Below the pieces are notes generated by a model. The model saw only the letters and a program-made list of their open reading frames with translations. It ran no database searches and was not told the origin of the DNA. Shown in pieces: positions 49,104-58,613 of a stretch of 64,000 nucleotides of DNA. Source of the DNA: CAYRVX01 sp964427875 (GTDB lineage Bacteria; Planctomycetota; Phycisphaerae; SM23-33); the NCBI GenBank assembly GCA_964427875.1, contig CAYRVX010000024.1, positions 6,041 to 70,040 on the forward strand. Reading direction: 5' to 3'. The position numbers and the translations under genes are program-made. Positions within the stretch are counted from its first letter, which is position 1, and each line of letters begins with the position of its first letter.

Positions 49104-51269
49104 ATGACAGTGAGAGTTGAGAGAGAGATCAACGGCAGGATGCTGAGCCTCGAGACGGGCAAGGTGGCCAAGCAGGCCCACGGCGCCGTCTGGGTCCGGT
49201 ACGCAGACACGGTGGTCCTGGCCACCGTGCTGTCGGCCCCGTCGACCCGGGACATCGACTTCTTCCCGTTGTACGTGGAGTACCGCGAGGCGCAGTACTC
49301 GGCCGGGAAGATCCCCGGGGGCTTCTTCAAGCGGGAGGGCCGCCCCTCGACCAAGGAGGTGCTCACCTGCCGCATGGTCGACCGGCCCATGCGCCCGCTG
49401 TTTCCCAAGGACTTCGCGAACGAGGTCCAGATCCAGTGCATGGTGCTGTCCACGGACAACCAGAACGACCCGGACCTGCTGGCGATGATCGGCTCTTCGG
49501 CGGCCCTGGCCGTCAGCCCGATTCCCTTCGGCGGCCCCGTCGGAGCCGCCAAGGTGGGCTACTGCGACGGGGAGTACATCATCAACCCGACCCATTCGCA
49601 CCTCGAAGAAAGCGAGATGGTCCTGATAGTGTGCGGCCCGGCCACGGGGCCGAACATGCTCGAGCTCGAGGGCAGGGAGGTCTCCGAGGAAGTCGTCGCC
49701 GGCGGCATCGAGAGGGGCTTCGAGGTCTGCCGGACGGTCATCGAGATGATCAACGAGATGGCCGAACAGGTCCAACCGGGCCAGATGGAGTACGAGCCCA
49801 AGCTGGTTCCCCAAGAGCTGCTGGCCGCCATTGAGGGCAAATACGGCGAGCGGATTCACGAGGCCAAGCAGATCGTTGCCAAGGTCGAGCGGAGCGAGGC
49901 CATCGATGTCATCCGCCAGGAGGCCCTGGCGGAACTCAGTCCCGAGGACGTCGAGGAGCCGCAGTACACGCCCTGGCAGGTGAAGGAAGGCTTCTTCCGC
50001 GTTGAGGGCAAGATACAGCGGAAGATCATCCTGGGCGGCGCGCGTCTGGACGGACGGGCGATGGACGAGGTCAGGCCGCTGGGCGTGGAGGTCGGGGTCC
50101 TGCCTCGCACACACGGCTCGGCCATCTTCGCGAGGGGTGAGACACAGGCCCTCGCGACGGCCACGCTGGGCACCCCCCGCGACGATCAGGTCATCGACGG
50201 GCTGCTGGACGAGTACAAGAAGAAGTTCCTGCTGCACTACAACTTCCCGCCGTTCTGCGTGGGGGAGATCCGCCCGATTCGCGGCCCGGGCCGGCGGGAT
50301 ATCGGGCACGGGGCGCTGGCCGAGAAGAGCCTCCAGTGCGTCATGCCCTCGGTGGAGGACTTTCCCTACACCGTTCGGATCGTCGCGGACATGCTGGAGT
50401 CCAACGGCTCGACGTCCATGGCGACCGTTTGCGGCGGCACGCTGGCGCTGATGGACGCGGGCGTGCCGATAAAGGCGCCGGTGGCGGGCATCAGCATCGG
50501 CATGGTCGCCGAGGCCGAGCAGTACGTGCTCCTGACCGACATCATGGGGGAGGAGGACTTCCACGGCGACATGGACTTCAAGGTCGCCGGCACCCGGAAG
50601 GGCATCACGGGCATCCAGTTGGACATGAAGTCCCCGGGCATCAGCCACGACCGTATGCGAGAGACGCTCGAGCGTGCCCGCCAGGCCCGCCTGCATATCC
50701 TCCAGCGGATGGGCGAGGTCCTGCCCGAGCCACGCGCGGAGCTCAACCAGTATGCCCCGCGGATGCTCATCGTGAAGATCGACCCGGAGAAGATCGGCAA
50801 GGTCATCGGGCCGGGCGGCAAGACCATCAACCGCATCCAGAACGAGACCGGCGCCACGATCGACGTTGAGGACGACGGCTCGATCTTCATCGGCTGCACC
50901 AGCGCCGAGGGCGCCGAAGCGGCAAAAGCTGAAATTGAGGCCTTGACTGCGGACGCCGAAATTGGGAAGATATACCAAGGCAAGGTCGTTTCGATAACGG
51001 ATTTCGGGGCCTTTATCGAAATCCTGCCGGGGCAGGATGGCTTGTGCCACGTCAGCGAGCTCAGTGCGGAATACGTCAAAAAAGTCACTGACGTTGTCAA
51101 CCTCGGCGACACGGTTGAAGTGAAGGTGATCAGTATAGACGCTCAGGGGAGAATCAAGTTGTCTCGAAAGGCCGCGATGGCCGGCGACGCCGGCGACGAG
51201 GCGGGAGCCGCATCTTCCCCGGGCAGGCGGAAAAGCCGCAAGCGCGGCAGGCCTCGCCATAAGGCGTAA
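49104..51269 (+). CDS. pnp: Polyribonucleotide nucleotidyltransferase
   Basis: 721 residues from the ATG at 49104. Two RNase PH cores: the first has EYREAQYSAGKIPGGFFKRE, the second DGRAMDEVRPLGVEVGVLPR, and MEEDFHGDMDFKVAGTRKGI-type metal residues lie in the active second core (here GEEDFHGDMDFKVAGT). A KH domain (IGKVIGPGGKTINRIQNETG) and an S1 domain (YQGKVVSITDFGAFIEILPG) end the protein, then a Lys/Arg-rich tail. It degrades RNA 3' to 5' using phosphate. Confidence 0.95.
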   Translation: MTVRVEREINGRMLSLETGKVAKQAHGAVWVRYADTVVLATVLSAPSTRDIDFFPLYVEYREAQYSAGKIPGGFFKREGRPSTKEVLTCRMVDRPMRPLFPKDFANEVQIQCMVLSTDNQNDPDLLAMIGSSAALAVSPIPFGGPVGAAKVGYCDGEYIINPTHSHLEESEMVLIVCGPATGPNMLELEGREVSEEVVAGGIERGFEVCRTVIEMINEMAEQVQPGQMEYEPKLVPQELLAAIEGKYGERIHEAKQIVAKVERSEAIDVIRQEALAELSPEDVEEPQYTPWQVKEGFFRVEGKIQRKIILGGARLDGRAMDEVRPLGVEVGVLPRTHGSAIFARGETQALATATLGTPRDDQVIDGLLDEYKKKFLLHYNFPPFCVGEIRPIRGPGRRDIGHGALAEKSLQCVMPSVEDFPYTVRIVADMLESNGSTSMATVCGGTLALMDAGVPIKAPVAGISIGMVAEAEQYVLLTDIMGEEDFHGDMDFKVAGTRKGITGIQLDMKSPGISHDRMRETLERARQARLHILQRMGEVLPEPRAELNQYAPRMLIVKIDPEKIGKVIGPGGKTINRIQNETGATIDVEDDGSIFIGCTSAEGAEAAKAEIEALTADAEIGKIYQGKVVSITDFGAFIEILPGQDGLCHVSELSAEYVKKVTDVVNLGDTVEVKVISIDAQGRIKLSRKAAMAGDAGDEAGAASSPGRRKSRKRGRPRHKA

Positions 51270-51457
51270 GAGATCTTCAGGGAGCTTTCCCGGGCGTTGA
51301 GGCCCGGGCGGATAATGGGTCGGTGCGCGCTGTTGTCCTGTGCCGCGCCGGTGGCAAATTCACTGGTATACGCGCGTGCTACTGTGGGCGCGCGGCTTGT
51401 ACTTGGGTCCACGATCTCCGGCCCCTTGCGTTCTCGGGCGGGCGGACGCTATGAATG

Positions 51458-51496
51458 CTCCAGTGGCGCGCATGGCCCTTTGGGCGACCACTGGAG
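51458..51496 (+). promoter_or_regulatory. Stem-loop in the leader of the cold-shock gene
   Basis: CTCCAGTGG (51458-51466) pairs perfectly with CCACTGGAG (51488-51496), and GCCC-TTT-GGGC forms an inner hairpin. It ends 15 bases before the GAGGAGG ribosome-binding site. Cold-shock genes often carry folded 5' leaders that change shape with temperature; whether this one does is not known. Confidence 0.4.
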
Positions 51497-51522
51497 GATC
51501 GGGCACTGAGGAGGTGACCCTG

Positions 51523-51762
51523 ATGCCCACAGGAAAAGTGAAGTGGTTTGACCCGAAGAAAGGTTATGGTTTCATCGTCGGCGAGCAAGGACAGGACGTC
51601 TTCGTTCACTATACCTCGATTATTGGAGAGGGATTCCGGGCCCTTAAGGACGGTGAGGTGGTCGATTACGAACTGGCCAAGGGCGAGAAGGGCTTTCAGG
51701 CCCGCAACGTGAGTCCGGCCAGCGCGGACGAGTCTCCGCCCGACCAGCAGCCTTCGGCGTAG
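51523..51762 (+). CDS. Cold-shock domain protein
   Basis: 79 residues from the ATG at 51523, with GAGGAGGTGA upstream. TGKVKWFDPKKGYGFIVGEQ contains RNP1 (KGYGFI) and DVFVHYTSIIGEGFRALKDG contains RNP2 (VFVHY), the two RNA-binding strands. The last 15 residues form a Ser/Pro/Glu-rich tail. It binds single-stranded RNA or DNA as a chaperone. Confidence 0.93.
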   Translation: MPTGKVKWFDPKKGYGFIVGEQGQDVFVHYTSIIGEGFRALKDGEVVDYELAKGEKGFQARNVSPASADESPPDQQPSA

Positions 51763-51838
51763 GGTAACCCGGGACGGCGGGCGGAAGACGCTTCGGCCAT
51801 CCGGCGGTCGGGCCCCGCTGCCTTGAAAAGGGCTGCTG

Positions 51839-52666
51839 ATGGCGGAGTTGTGGATGCTACTCGCAGCGGTGCTGGCCGGTCCCCTGGGGGCCGTTGTGGC
51901 CCTCTGGTTCGCCCGACGCACCTGGCGAAGCGCCCGCAAGCTGGCCGCCCGGGCCAAGGGATATGACCATCTCGCCGAGTTGGGGCACCTGGCCGGGGGA
52001 CTTGCCCACGAGATCAAGAACCCCCTCTCCACGATCAACGTCAACCTGCGCCTGCTGGCTGAGGACCTTGCCCGGCACGGCGACGACGAGCACCAGCGAT
52101 GGCTGCGGAGGCTCCAGGGCGTTCAGGAGGAGTCCGGCCGCCTCAAGACCATTCTGGACGACTTCCTGAAGTATGCCGGGAAATACGAGCTGTCGATGCT
52201 CTCCGTGGACTTGCGCCGGCTCGTGTCCGAGCTGGTCGACTTCTTCATGCCCCAGGCCGCCGACGCGCACATCCTGCTGCGCTCGGCCCCCGCCGACCAG
52301 CCGGTCGTCTGCCGCATCGATGAGAAGCTGATGAAGCAGGCCCTGCTCAACCTCATGATCAACGCCGTTCAGGCCATGGACGAGGGCGGCGAGCTGCTGG
52401 TGAAGGTGGCCCCGCAGCGCGGTCGGGGCGTCGTCGAGGTGATCGACACCGGGCCGGGGATGCCCCGGGATGAAGTCGAGCGGATTTTCGACGTGTACTA
52501 CTCGACGAAGAAAGGCGGCACCGGCCTCGGCCTGCCCACCACCCGACGGATCGTCCAGGAGCACGGCGGCGGCATCCGAGCCGAATCGGAGCCGGGCAAG
52601 GGCACTCGCTTCGTCATCGTCCTGCCTCTCGATACGCCCCAGGGCGGCGGGGAATCGAGACCGTGA
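51839..52666 (+). CDS. Membrane-anchored sensor histidine kinase
   Basis: 275 residues. One N-terminal membrane segment (ELWMLLAAVLAGPLGAVVAL), then the H-box GGLAHEIKNPLSTINVNLRL with the phosphorylated histidine, the N-box LLNLMINAVQAM, G1 VIDTGPGMPRDEVERIFDVY, and G2 GTGLGLPTTRRIVQEHGG. No periplasmic or PAS sensor domain. The last codons overlap the GTG of the LarA-like gene (GTGA), so the two are translationally coupled, an unusual partner for a kinase. The response regulator is not adjacent. Confidence 0.88.
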   Translation: MAELWMLLAAVLAGPLGAVVALWFARRTWRSARKLAARAKGYDHLAELGHLAGGLAHEIKNPLSTINVNLRLLAEDLARHGDDEHQRWLRRLQGVQEESGRLKTILDDFLKYAGKYELSMLSVDLRRLVSELVDFFMPQAADAHILLRSAPADQPVVCRIDEKLMKQALLNLMINAVQAMDEGGELLVKVAPQRGRGVVEVIDTGPGMPRDEVERIFDVYYSTKKGGTGLGLPTTRRIVQEHGGGIRAESEPGKGTRFVIVLPLDTPQGGGESRP

Positions 52667-53883
52667 CCCGCGGCGGCAACTGCACGCCGGGCGCCGTGGT
52701 CTTCGAGGCGGGCGCCGCGGGCGGGGAGGCGCCCGCGCCGGACCGGCTGGTGGCCGACGCGCTTCGTCTGTTGCCCGCTTCCGGCCGCTTGACCGTGCTG
52801 GTCAACGATCCCCAGCGTCAGACGGCGACCCGGCCGGTATTGCAGCAGCTCGCCAGGCGGGTCTCGCCCGGGCGCGTCCGCGTGGTGGTCGCCGCCGGGG
52901 CGCACGGCAGCCGGCCCGCAACGCGGGGGCCCTTCCAGCAGGCCTTGTGCGGTGACCTGGCGTTCGGGGAGGTCGCCTGGCACGACAGCCGCAGCGACGC
53001 GCTCGTGCCGATCGGCCCGGCCGGGAGCTGGCGGGGGCACCCGGGGCTGCTGGACTGCGACGGCGTCCTGGCGATCGGCAGCGTCGAGCCCCACTACTTT
53101 GCCGGCTACACGGGCGCGCACAAGACCGCGACCATCGGCGTCGCCGCCTACGCCGACATCGAGGCCAACCATGCCGCCGCCCTGCACGCGGACTGCCGGC
53201 CCGCCCGCCTGGCCGGCAACCCCGTTGCCGAGGGCGTCTTCGCCATGCTGGCCGGCTTGAGGGCCGTTCGGCCGGTCGCGGCCGTCAACCTCGTCCAGGC
53301 CGGCCGCAGGATACTGGCGGCGGCGGCGGGCGAGCCCCTTGCCGCCCTGCGCGCGGCTGTGGACGGTGCAGCCGCGGCGCTGGTCCACCGCGTCGACAGC
53401 CCGGCGGAGGCGGTCATCGCCGAGGTCACCGGCCCGCTCGGCGAGAGCTTCTACCAGGCCGACAAGGGCATCAAGAACAACGAATGGTCCGTTCGGGACG
53501 GCGGCTGCCTGGTGCTGGTGGCCCCCTGCGGGCGGGGCATCGGCCCGGACCCGTTCTTTCGCCTCCTGCGCGAGGCGCCGACGCATGCGGCGGCCCTGGC
53601 CGCCGTGCGGGCCCGCGGATACCGCCTCGGCGATCACAAGGCCGTTCTCCTGCGGCGCTTGACCGACCCGAACGCCCGCGGCGTGCGGGGATTCATCGTC
53701 AGCGACGGCATCTCCGCCGAGGAGGCGGCGATCCTGGGGCTCACCAGGGCGCCGAGCGCGACGGCCGCCCTCGCCGCCGCCGGTGTCGATCCCCACACCG
53801 ACCGCGTCTACCACGTCCGCGACGCAGGCAACCTCGCCGTCCTGCCCGGCCCCCAGGAGCGAAACTTCGGGAAGACCTTCTGA
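52663..53883 (+). CDS. LarA-like nickel-pincer racemase/epimerase
   Basis: 406 residues, GTG start overlapping the kinase stop. The LarA catalytic set can be traced: NDPQRQTA gives the Asp and Arg, VVVAAGAHGSRPAT a catalytic His, and VEPHYFAGYTGAHKTATIGV the His and the Lys spaced ten apart, followed by a His in DIEANH sixteen after the lysine, the same spacing as the lactate racemase residues that hold the nickel-pincer cofactor. So an alpha-hydroxyacid racemase or epimerase is likely; the substrate is open. No larB/C/E cofactor genes are in the window. Confidence 0.82.
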   Translation: MTRGGNCTPGAVVFEAGAAGGEAPAPDRLVADALRLLPASGRLTVLVNDPQRQTATRPVLQQLARRVSPGRVRVVVAAGAHGSRPATRGPFQQALCGDLAFGEVAWHDSRSDALVPIGPAGSWRGHPGLLDCDGVLAIGSVEPHYFAGYTGAHKTATIGVAAYADIEANHAAALHADCRPARLAGNPVAEGVFAMLAGLRAVRPVAAVNLVQAGRRILAAAAGEPLAALRAAVDGAAAALVHRVDSPAEAVIAEVTGPLGESFYQADKGIKNNEWSVRDGGCLVLVAPCGRGIGPDPFFRLLREAPTHAAALAAVRARGYRLGDHKAVLLRRLTDPNARGVRGFIVSDGISAEEAAILGLTRAPSATAALAAAGVDPHTDRVYHVRDAGNLAVLPGPQERNFGKTF

Positions 53884-54106
53884 AGCGGCCAGAGATGATG
53901 TGCCCGAAACTCGCACTGGCCGTCGCGGGGCGGTACAATCCCCAGCCCGGCTGCAAAGTTGGGCGGGAACTCTCGGCGAGATCCCGGTTCAAGTTTGAGT
54001 TGGCAAAGGAAGAGCTTGTCGGCCACGAGGCAGCCAATCCGATGAGAGCGCGCGCCCCGCGCAGGCCGCGCCGACGGTGAGTCCTGTAGCACAGGAGAAA
54101 GCAGCA

Positions 54107-55417
54107 ATGCGAAAAACCAGGGTTACGCGACGACGATTCCTCAAGACGACGGCCCAGGTCGGCGCGGCGGTGACGGTGCCCACGATCGTGCCCTCGGCCG
54201 TGCTGGGCCTGGGCGGGGCCGTGCCGCCCAGCGAGAAGATCATCCTCGGCGCCATCGGCATCCGCGGCCGCGGCATGCACGACCTGCGCTGGGCGATGGG
54301 CCAGCCGGACGTGCAGTTCGTCGCCATCTGCGACCTCCAGAAGCGGCAGCGCCTGGCGATCAAGGGCTTCGTGGACGGCCGCTACGGCAGCAAGGACTGC
54401 GCGATGTACCCGGAGATCCGCGGGTTCCTGGCCGAGCGGACGGACATCGACGCGGTGCTGGTCACGACGGGCGACCGGTGGCACGCCCTGGCGAGCATCC
54501 TGGCGATGCGCGCGGGCAAGGACGTCTACACGGAGAAGCCCTCCTGCATGACCATCGCCGAGGGCCAGGCGGTCGTGGAGACCGCGCGGCGGTACGAGCG
54601 CGTCTACCAGACCGGCACGCAGCGCCTCAGCGAGGCGAACCACGTGTTCGCCATCGAGATGGCGCGGACGGGGCGGCTGGGCAAGGTCCACACCGCCTAT
54701 GCCCACATCGCGCCGTGGGACGCCGCCAAGATGCGCCACGACTGGCTGCCCGCCCAGCCCCAGCCGCCAAAGGACGAGGTGGACTGGGACGCGTGGCTGG
54801 GCCCGTGCCCCTGGCGGCCGTACAACGCCACCTATTGCCGCGGGGGCTGGCGAGGCCACTACGACTTCCACACCAGTTGCATCGGCGAGTGGGGCGCCCA
54901 CACCTTCGCCCAGGCCCAGGCCGGCCTCGACTGCCTCGACACCTCCCCCGTCGAATACGAGTACGTCAAGAACGACAGCGGCGACGGCATGGTCACGCAC
55001 TTCGCCAGCGGCGTGAAGATGATCCTCTCCCGCGGGAAGACCTACTGGCGCGGCTCGTGCGGCGAACGGTTCGACGGCCCCGAGGGATGGGCCGGGTCGG
55101 CCGACGGGTACTCCCGCCCGGACGTCTCCTCGCCCTCCATGCTGGGGCTGCTCAAGAAGGTGGTCGGCGAGTACGTGGGCCGCACGGGCCGCTCGCTGGA
55201 CCACATGCGAAACTTCCTCGACTGCGTCCGCACGCGCGAGCTTACCGTGGCCAATCCCACGGTGATGCACCGCTCCATGAGCACCGTCCACGCCGCCAAC
55301 ATCTGCATGTGGCTCGGGCGCAGCCTGAAGTACGACCCTCTGAAAGAGGAGTTCGTCAACGACCCCGAGGCCAATAGCCTGCGCTCGCGCGCCATGCGCG
55401 AGCCGTGGATCATCTGA
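54107..55417 (+). CDS. Tat-exported Gfo/Idh/MocA family oxidoreductase
   Basis: 436 residues from the ATG at 54107, with AGGAG nine bases before it. TRRRFLKTTAQVGAAVTVPT is a twin-arginine signal. The mature part has a slightly unusual nucleotide loop, ILGAIGIRGRGMHDL, and YTEKPSCMTIAEGQAVVETA with the EKP motif. WDAWLGPCPWRPYNATYCRG and the later GEWGAHTFAQAQAGLD match the large exported planctomycete group. Substrate unknown. A HEAT-repeat gene follows after 35 bases and may be cotranscribed. Confidence 0.87.
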   Translation: MRKTRVTRRRFLKTTAQVGAAVTVPTIVPSAVLGLGGAVPPSEKIILGAIGIRGRGMHDLRWAMGQPDVQFVAICDLQKRQRLAIKGFVDGRYGSKDCAMYPEIRGFLAERTDIDAVLVTTGDRWHALASILAMRAGKDVYTEKPSCMTIAEGQAVVETARRYERVYQTGTQRLSEANHVFAIEMARTGRLGKVHTAYAHIAPWDAAKMRHDWLPAQPQPPKDEVDWDAWLGPCPWRPYNATYCRGGWRGHYDFHTSCIGEWGAHTFAQAQAGLDCLDTSPVEYEYVKNDSGDGMVTHFASGVKMILSRGKTYWRGSCGERFDGPEGWAGSADGYSRPDVSSPSMLGLLKKVVGEYVGRTGRSLDHMRNFLDCVRTRELTVANPTVMHRSMSTVHAANICMWLGRSLKYDPLKEEFVNDPEANSLRSRAMREPWII

Positions 55418-55452
55418 CGCCGGCCAAGCGCGTCTCACAGGAGAAACCATCC

Positions 55453-57633
55453 ATGTCGACATGCAAACTGAACCTGGCCCTCGGGACGGCGCTGCTTCTG
55501 GCCGCCGTCGCACCTTCCGTCGCCGATGAGGCCGAGCTGATCGCCATCGTGAAGTCCGATGCGGCCCACAAGGCCAAGGCCGACGCCTGCCGCGAGCTCG
55601 CCCGCATCGCCACGAAAAAGTCCGTGCCCGCGCTGGTGGCGCTGCTGGGCGACGAGAAGCTCGCCCACATGGCCCGCTACGCCCTGGAGCCGATCCCGGA
55701 TGCGTCCGTCGACGAGGCCCTGCGCGCCGCGCTGGGCAAGCTCAGGGGACGCCCGCTCGTCGGCGTGATCGGCAGCGTCGGCGTCCGCCGGGACCACAAG
55801 GCCGTCGCCACGCTGGCGGGGCTGCTCAAGGACGCCGACCCGGAGGTGGCGCGGGCCGCGGCAAGGGCGCTGGGCAGCATCGCCGCGCCCGACGCGTTCA
55901 AGGCGCTGGAGGGCGCGGTGGACAAGGCGCCGCCGCGTATGCGGCTGGCCGTCTGTGAAGGCCTGTTGCGCTCTGCCGAAGCGCTGGCGGCCGGGGGCCG
56001 ACGCGACCGGGCCGTCGCGATCTACGACCGGCTGGGCCGCCTCGCCGCCGCGCCGCACCAGGTCCGGGCCGGCGCCCTCCGCGGGGCCTTGCTCACGCGT
56101 GAGCAAGGACAGGCGCCCCTGCTCCTGGAGGCCCTTCGCGACAAACAGTACGTCATGTTCGCCGCGGCGGCCCGCGCATCGATGGAGCTGCCCGGCCCGG
56201 CCGTCACGGCGGCGCTGGTCGGCGAGTTGACGAAGCTGCCGGCGGACAGGCGAGTGCTGCTGGTCCAGACGCTCGGCGCCCGCGGGGACGCCGCGGCCGG
56301 GCCGGCATTGCTGACCGAGGCCCGCAAGGGCCCCGTCGACGTCAGCCTCGCCGCCATCGGCGCCCTGACGCGGCTGGGACACGCCCCCGCCGTGCCGGTG
56401 CTGACCGAGCTGGCGCTGGGCGGTGACGCGAAGCTGGCCGATGAGGCGCAGAAGTGCCTCGCCAACTTCCCGGGCAAGGAAGGGCAGGCCGCCATCCTGG
56501 CCCTGCTGGACCACAAGGACGCCAGGGCCCGCCGCATCGCCGTCGAGATGATCGGCCGCCGGGCCCTTGTCGCCGCCGTCGGCTCGCTGCTGACGGCCGC
56601 GCGCGACCGCGATCCGGAGGTCCGCACCGCCAGCCTCAAGGTCCTGCGCGACATGGCACGCGCCGAGGACCTGCCCGCCCTCCTGCGCCTCCTGGTCCGG
56701 GCGAAGTCCCCCTCCGACGTGCAGGGCGCCGAGGAGGTCCTGCGGACCCTCTGCGCCCGGCAGGCGAAGTCGGCTGGCGGCAGGGTGGTCATCCGGAAGG
56801 CCGTCTACGGCGACCTGCCCGACGGCCGGTCGGCCGACGTCACCAGGAAGCTCGCCCGGCTCGTGAGCCGCGGCGCGACGTCGGTCGAGGCGTCGAACAG
56901 CAACTTCGGCGACCCGGCCCGGGGCTCGCCCAAGCAGCTCCGCGTGGATTACACGGTCAACGGGGTCCCTCGCAGCCAGACGGTCCGGGAAAGCCAGACA
57001 ATCACGTTCGCCGCCACGGTGGCGCCCCCCGACTTCGTTGACGCTTTCTGTGCGGCGCTGCCGGATGCGCCGCCCGAGGCCAAGGCCGCGCTGCTGCGGA
57101 TCCTGCGATCGGCCGGCGGACCCGCGGCGCGCAAGACCGTCCGCGGGGCCATCGACGACCGCGACGCCAAGGTAAGGGACGCCGCCGTTCGAGCCCTGTG
57201 CGGGTGGCAGACGGTCGACGCCCTGCCCGCCGTCGCCGAGCTCGCCCGAACGGTCAAGGACCCGACGCAGAAGGTCCTGGCCGTCCGGGCGTACATCCGC
57301 CTGGCCGTCCAACAGGTGGCGCCGCCCGACAAGCTGGTCGAGTCGCTGAAGGGCGCGCTGGCCCTGGCCGACCGCGACGGCGAGAAGAGGCTGGCCCTCA
57401 GCGCCTTGGGGAACATCCCGTCGGCTGAATCGCTGGCGCTGGTGACACCGTATCTGGCCAGCCGGACCCTTAAAGAGGAGGCGTGTCTGGCCGCCGTGAC
57501 CATCGCGGAGAAGATCGTGCAGGGCCGCCCCGAGCAGGTTTCCCAGGCCATGCAGCAGGTCGTCAAGCGCACCGCCAGCAAGCAGCTCGCCGCCCGCGCC
57601 AACGCCCTGATCCGGCGAACGAGAAAACGCTGA
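55453..57633 (+). CDS. Exported HEAT-repeat protein with DUF3395-like insert
   Basis: 726 residues from the ATG at 55453, with CAGGAG upstream. A signal peptide ends near PSVADEAE. Paired helices of the HEAT/PBS-lyase type fill most of the protein (for example VPALVALLGDEKLAHMARYA and VRTASLKVLRDMARAEDLPA). Around residues 450-530 a beta domain interrupts them, with VVIRKAVYGDLPDGRSADVT and NSNFGDPARGSPKQLRVDYT, which resembles DUF3395 domains seen in such proteins. It is probably a protein-protein scaffold in the periplasm; no enzyme motif is visible. Confidence 0.8.
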   Translation: MSTCKLNLALGTALLLAAVAPSVADEAELIAIVKSDAAHKAKADACRELARIATKKSVPALVALLGDEKLAHMARYALEPIPDASVDEALRAALGKLRGRPLVGVIGSVGVRRDHKAVATLAGLLKDADPEVARAAARALGSIAAPDAFKALEGAVDKAPPRMRLAVCEGLLRSAEALAAGGRRDRAVAIYDRLGRLAAAPHQVRAGALRGALLTREQGQAPLLLEALRDKQYVMFAAAARASMELPGPAVTAALVGELTKLPADRRVLLVQTLGARGDAAAGPALLTEARKGPVDVSLAAIGALTRLGHAPAVPVLTELALGGDAKLADEAQKCLANFPGKEGQAAILALLDHKDARARRIAVEMIGRRALVAAVGSLLTAARDRDPEVRTASLKVLRDMARAEDLPALLRLLVRAKSPSDVQGAEEVLRTLCARQAKSAGGRVVIRKAVYGDLPDGRSADVTRKLARLVSRGATSVEASNSNFGDPARGSPKQLRVDYTVNGVPRSQTVRESQTITFAATVAPPDFVDAFCAALPDAPPEAKAALLRILRSAGGPAARKTVRGAIDDRDAKVRDAAVRALCGWQTVDALPAVAELARTVKDPTQKVLAVRAYIRLAVQQVAPPDKLVESLKGALALADRDGEKRLALSALGNIPSAESLALVTPYLASRTLKEEACLAAVTIAEKIVQGRPEQVSQAMQQVVKRTASKQLAARANALIRRTRKR

Positions 57634-57683
57634 CGCAGAAGGCCCGGGCGGAAAACCTGGGAGCTTCCCCTCAAATCGAGGGA

Positions 57684-58082
57684 CTACGTGTCTTCGAGGC
57701 CGGCGAAAAGGTCGGGGTGACCTGCGGCAACCGCCTGGAGGATGTCTGCCGCGTCTCGAACCGCATCGGAAGCTTCGTCGGCTGAAACGCGCTCTGTCGT
57801 GCCGTAGTCGCCAACGCTGCGGGTCTCCACGAGAGCGGAGTACTTGGCGCCGAGCTCCTTCGGCCACAAGCCGTGCTTCACCAAGTCACGGTGGACCGCC
57901 GCTTCGACGGCCGAGTGCTTCCTGAACGTGCGGCCTCCCAGCGCGAAGTGGGCCGAGACGGCGAAGAAAGCGGCGTAGTAGGCCCGCGAGGCGGCGGAAT
58001 CCGGGCTCGTCCCCAGAAGCTGCCTGGCCGCAAGGAGAGCATCTCTAGCCCGGTCCCAAAGGCTGTCGACAAGCTCGTTCAC
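57684..58082 (-). CDS. HEPN-domain protein (toxin-type partner of MNT)
   Basis: 132 residues, all helical. SDSAASRAYYAAFFAVSAHF-type segment (here SAASRAYYAAFFAVSAHFAL) and GRTFRKHSAVEAAVH, which holds the R-x4-H motif of HEPN RNases, place it in the UPF0332/HEPN group. Its ATG overlaps the stop of the upstream MNT nucleotidyltransferase gene by four bases (ATGA). Such MNT-HEPN pairs form toxin-antitoxin modules in which the nucleotidyltransferase can AMPylate and silence the HEPN RNase. Confidence 0.85.
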   Translation of the reverse strand: MNELVDSLWDRARDALLAARQLLGTSPDSAASRAYYAAFFAVSAHFALGGRTFRKHSAVEAAVHRDLVKHGLWPKELGAKYSALVETRSVGDYGTTERVSADEASDAVRDAADILQAVAAGHPDLFAGLEDT

Positions 58083-58393
58083 GCGGGGATCCCTTCGCGT
58101 CGCGCCTCTCGGTACAAGGGGGCCGTCTGGGCGTCGTAGTCCCTGACATCAACCGGCTTCGCGTGGATGGGGCGCTCCAGCTCCAGGACGAGGTCGTAGA
58201 GCGCGTCAATGCACGTCCTGGAATCGCGGCGGTGGTCGACGCGGCCCGAGAGCAGGACGAGCAAGTCGATGTCGCTGTCGGGTTCAGCCTCGCCGCGGGC
58301 CTCCGAGCCATAGAGAACCACACCGCGGAGACGCTCCCCGAAGGCCCCGTGGAGAAGCGACTTGGCCCGTGTCAGCAGCTCGGCGCGTTCCAC
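58079..58393 (-). CDS. MNT-domain nucleotidyltransferase (antitoxin-type)
   Basis: 104 residues from the GTG complementing 58391-58393, with GGAG upstream; the open frame before it has no family resemblance. GVVLYGSEARGEAEPDSDID contains the GS-x10-D-x-D signature of minimal nucleotidyltransferases, with the aspartates binding metal. The gene precedes and overlaps the HEPN gene, the order of MNT-HEPN modules. Confidence 0.85.
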   Translation of the reverse strand: MERAELLTRAKSLLHGAFGERLRGVVLYGSEARGEAEPDSDIDLLVLLSGRVDHRRDSRTCIDALYDLVLELERPIHAKPVDVRDYDAQTAPLYREARREGIPA

Positions 58394-58575
58394 AATCGGG
58401 TTCTCCAAGAGACATCTCTGAAGCGGACGCGTGGCATTATAGAATGGGCGGCTCCACAAGTCAGTCAGAAATCCTGCCCAAAGCCCGCCGATGAGCGCAG
58501 GCGAATCGGCGGGAAGCACACGCGGGACCCACGATCCACCGATGCGCCCGCCCCCGTGTCCAGCCGTCCAGGCGT

Positions 58576-58604
58576 TTGACAGTTCGCCCCCCAAACGCTA
58601 CGTT
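58576..58604 (+). promoter_or_regulatory. Promoter giving a nearly leaderless mRNA for the NtrC-type regulator
   Basis: TTGACA (58576-58581, perfect), 17-base spacer, TACGTT (58599-58604). The expected start of transcription is within about three bases of the ATG at 58614, so the message would be almost leaderless, although a GTAGGG also lies before the ATG. Confidence 0.45.
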
Positions 58605-58613
58605 CGTAGGGCC

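Noticed and set aside
51283..51310. Hairpin CCCGGGC-GTTGAG-GCCCGGG after pnp
   Set aside because: Lacks a U-tract, so it is not called as a terminator.
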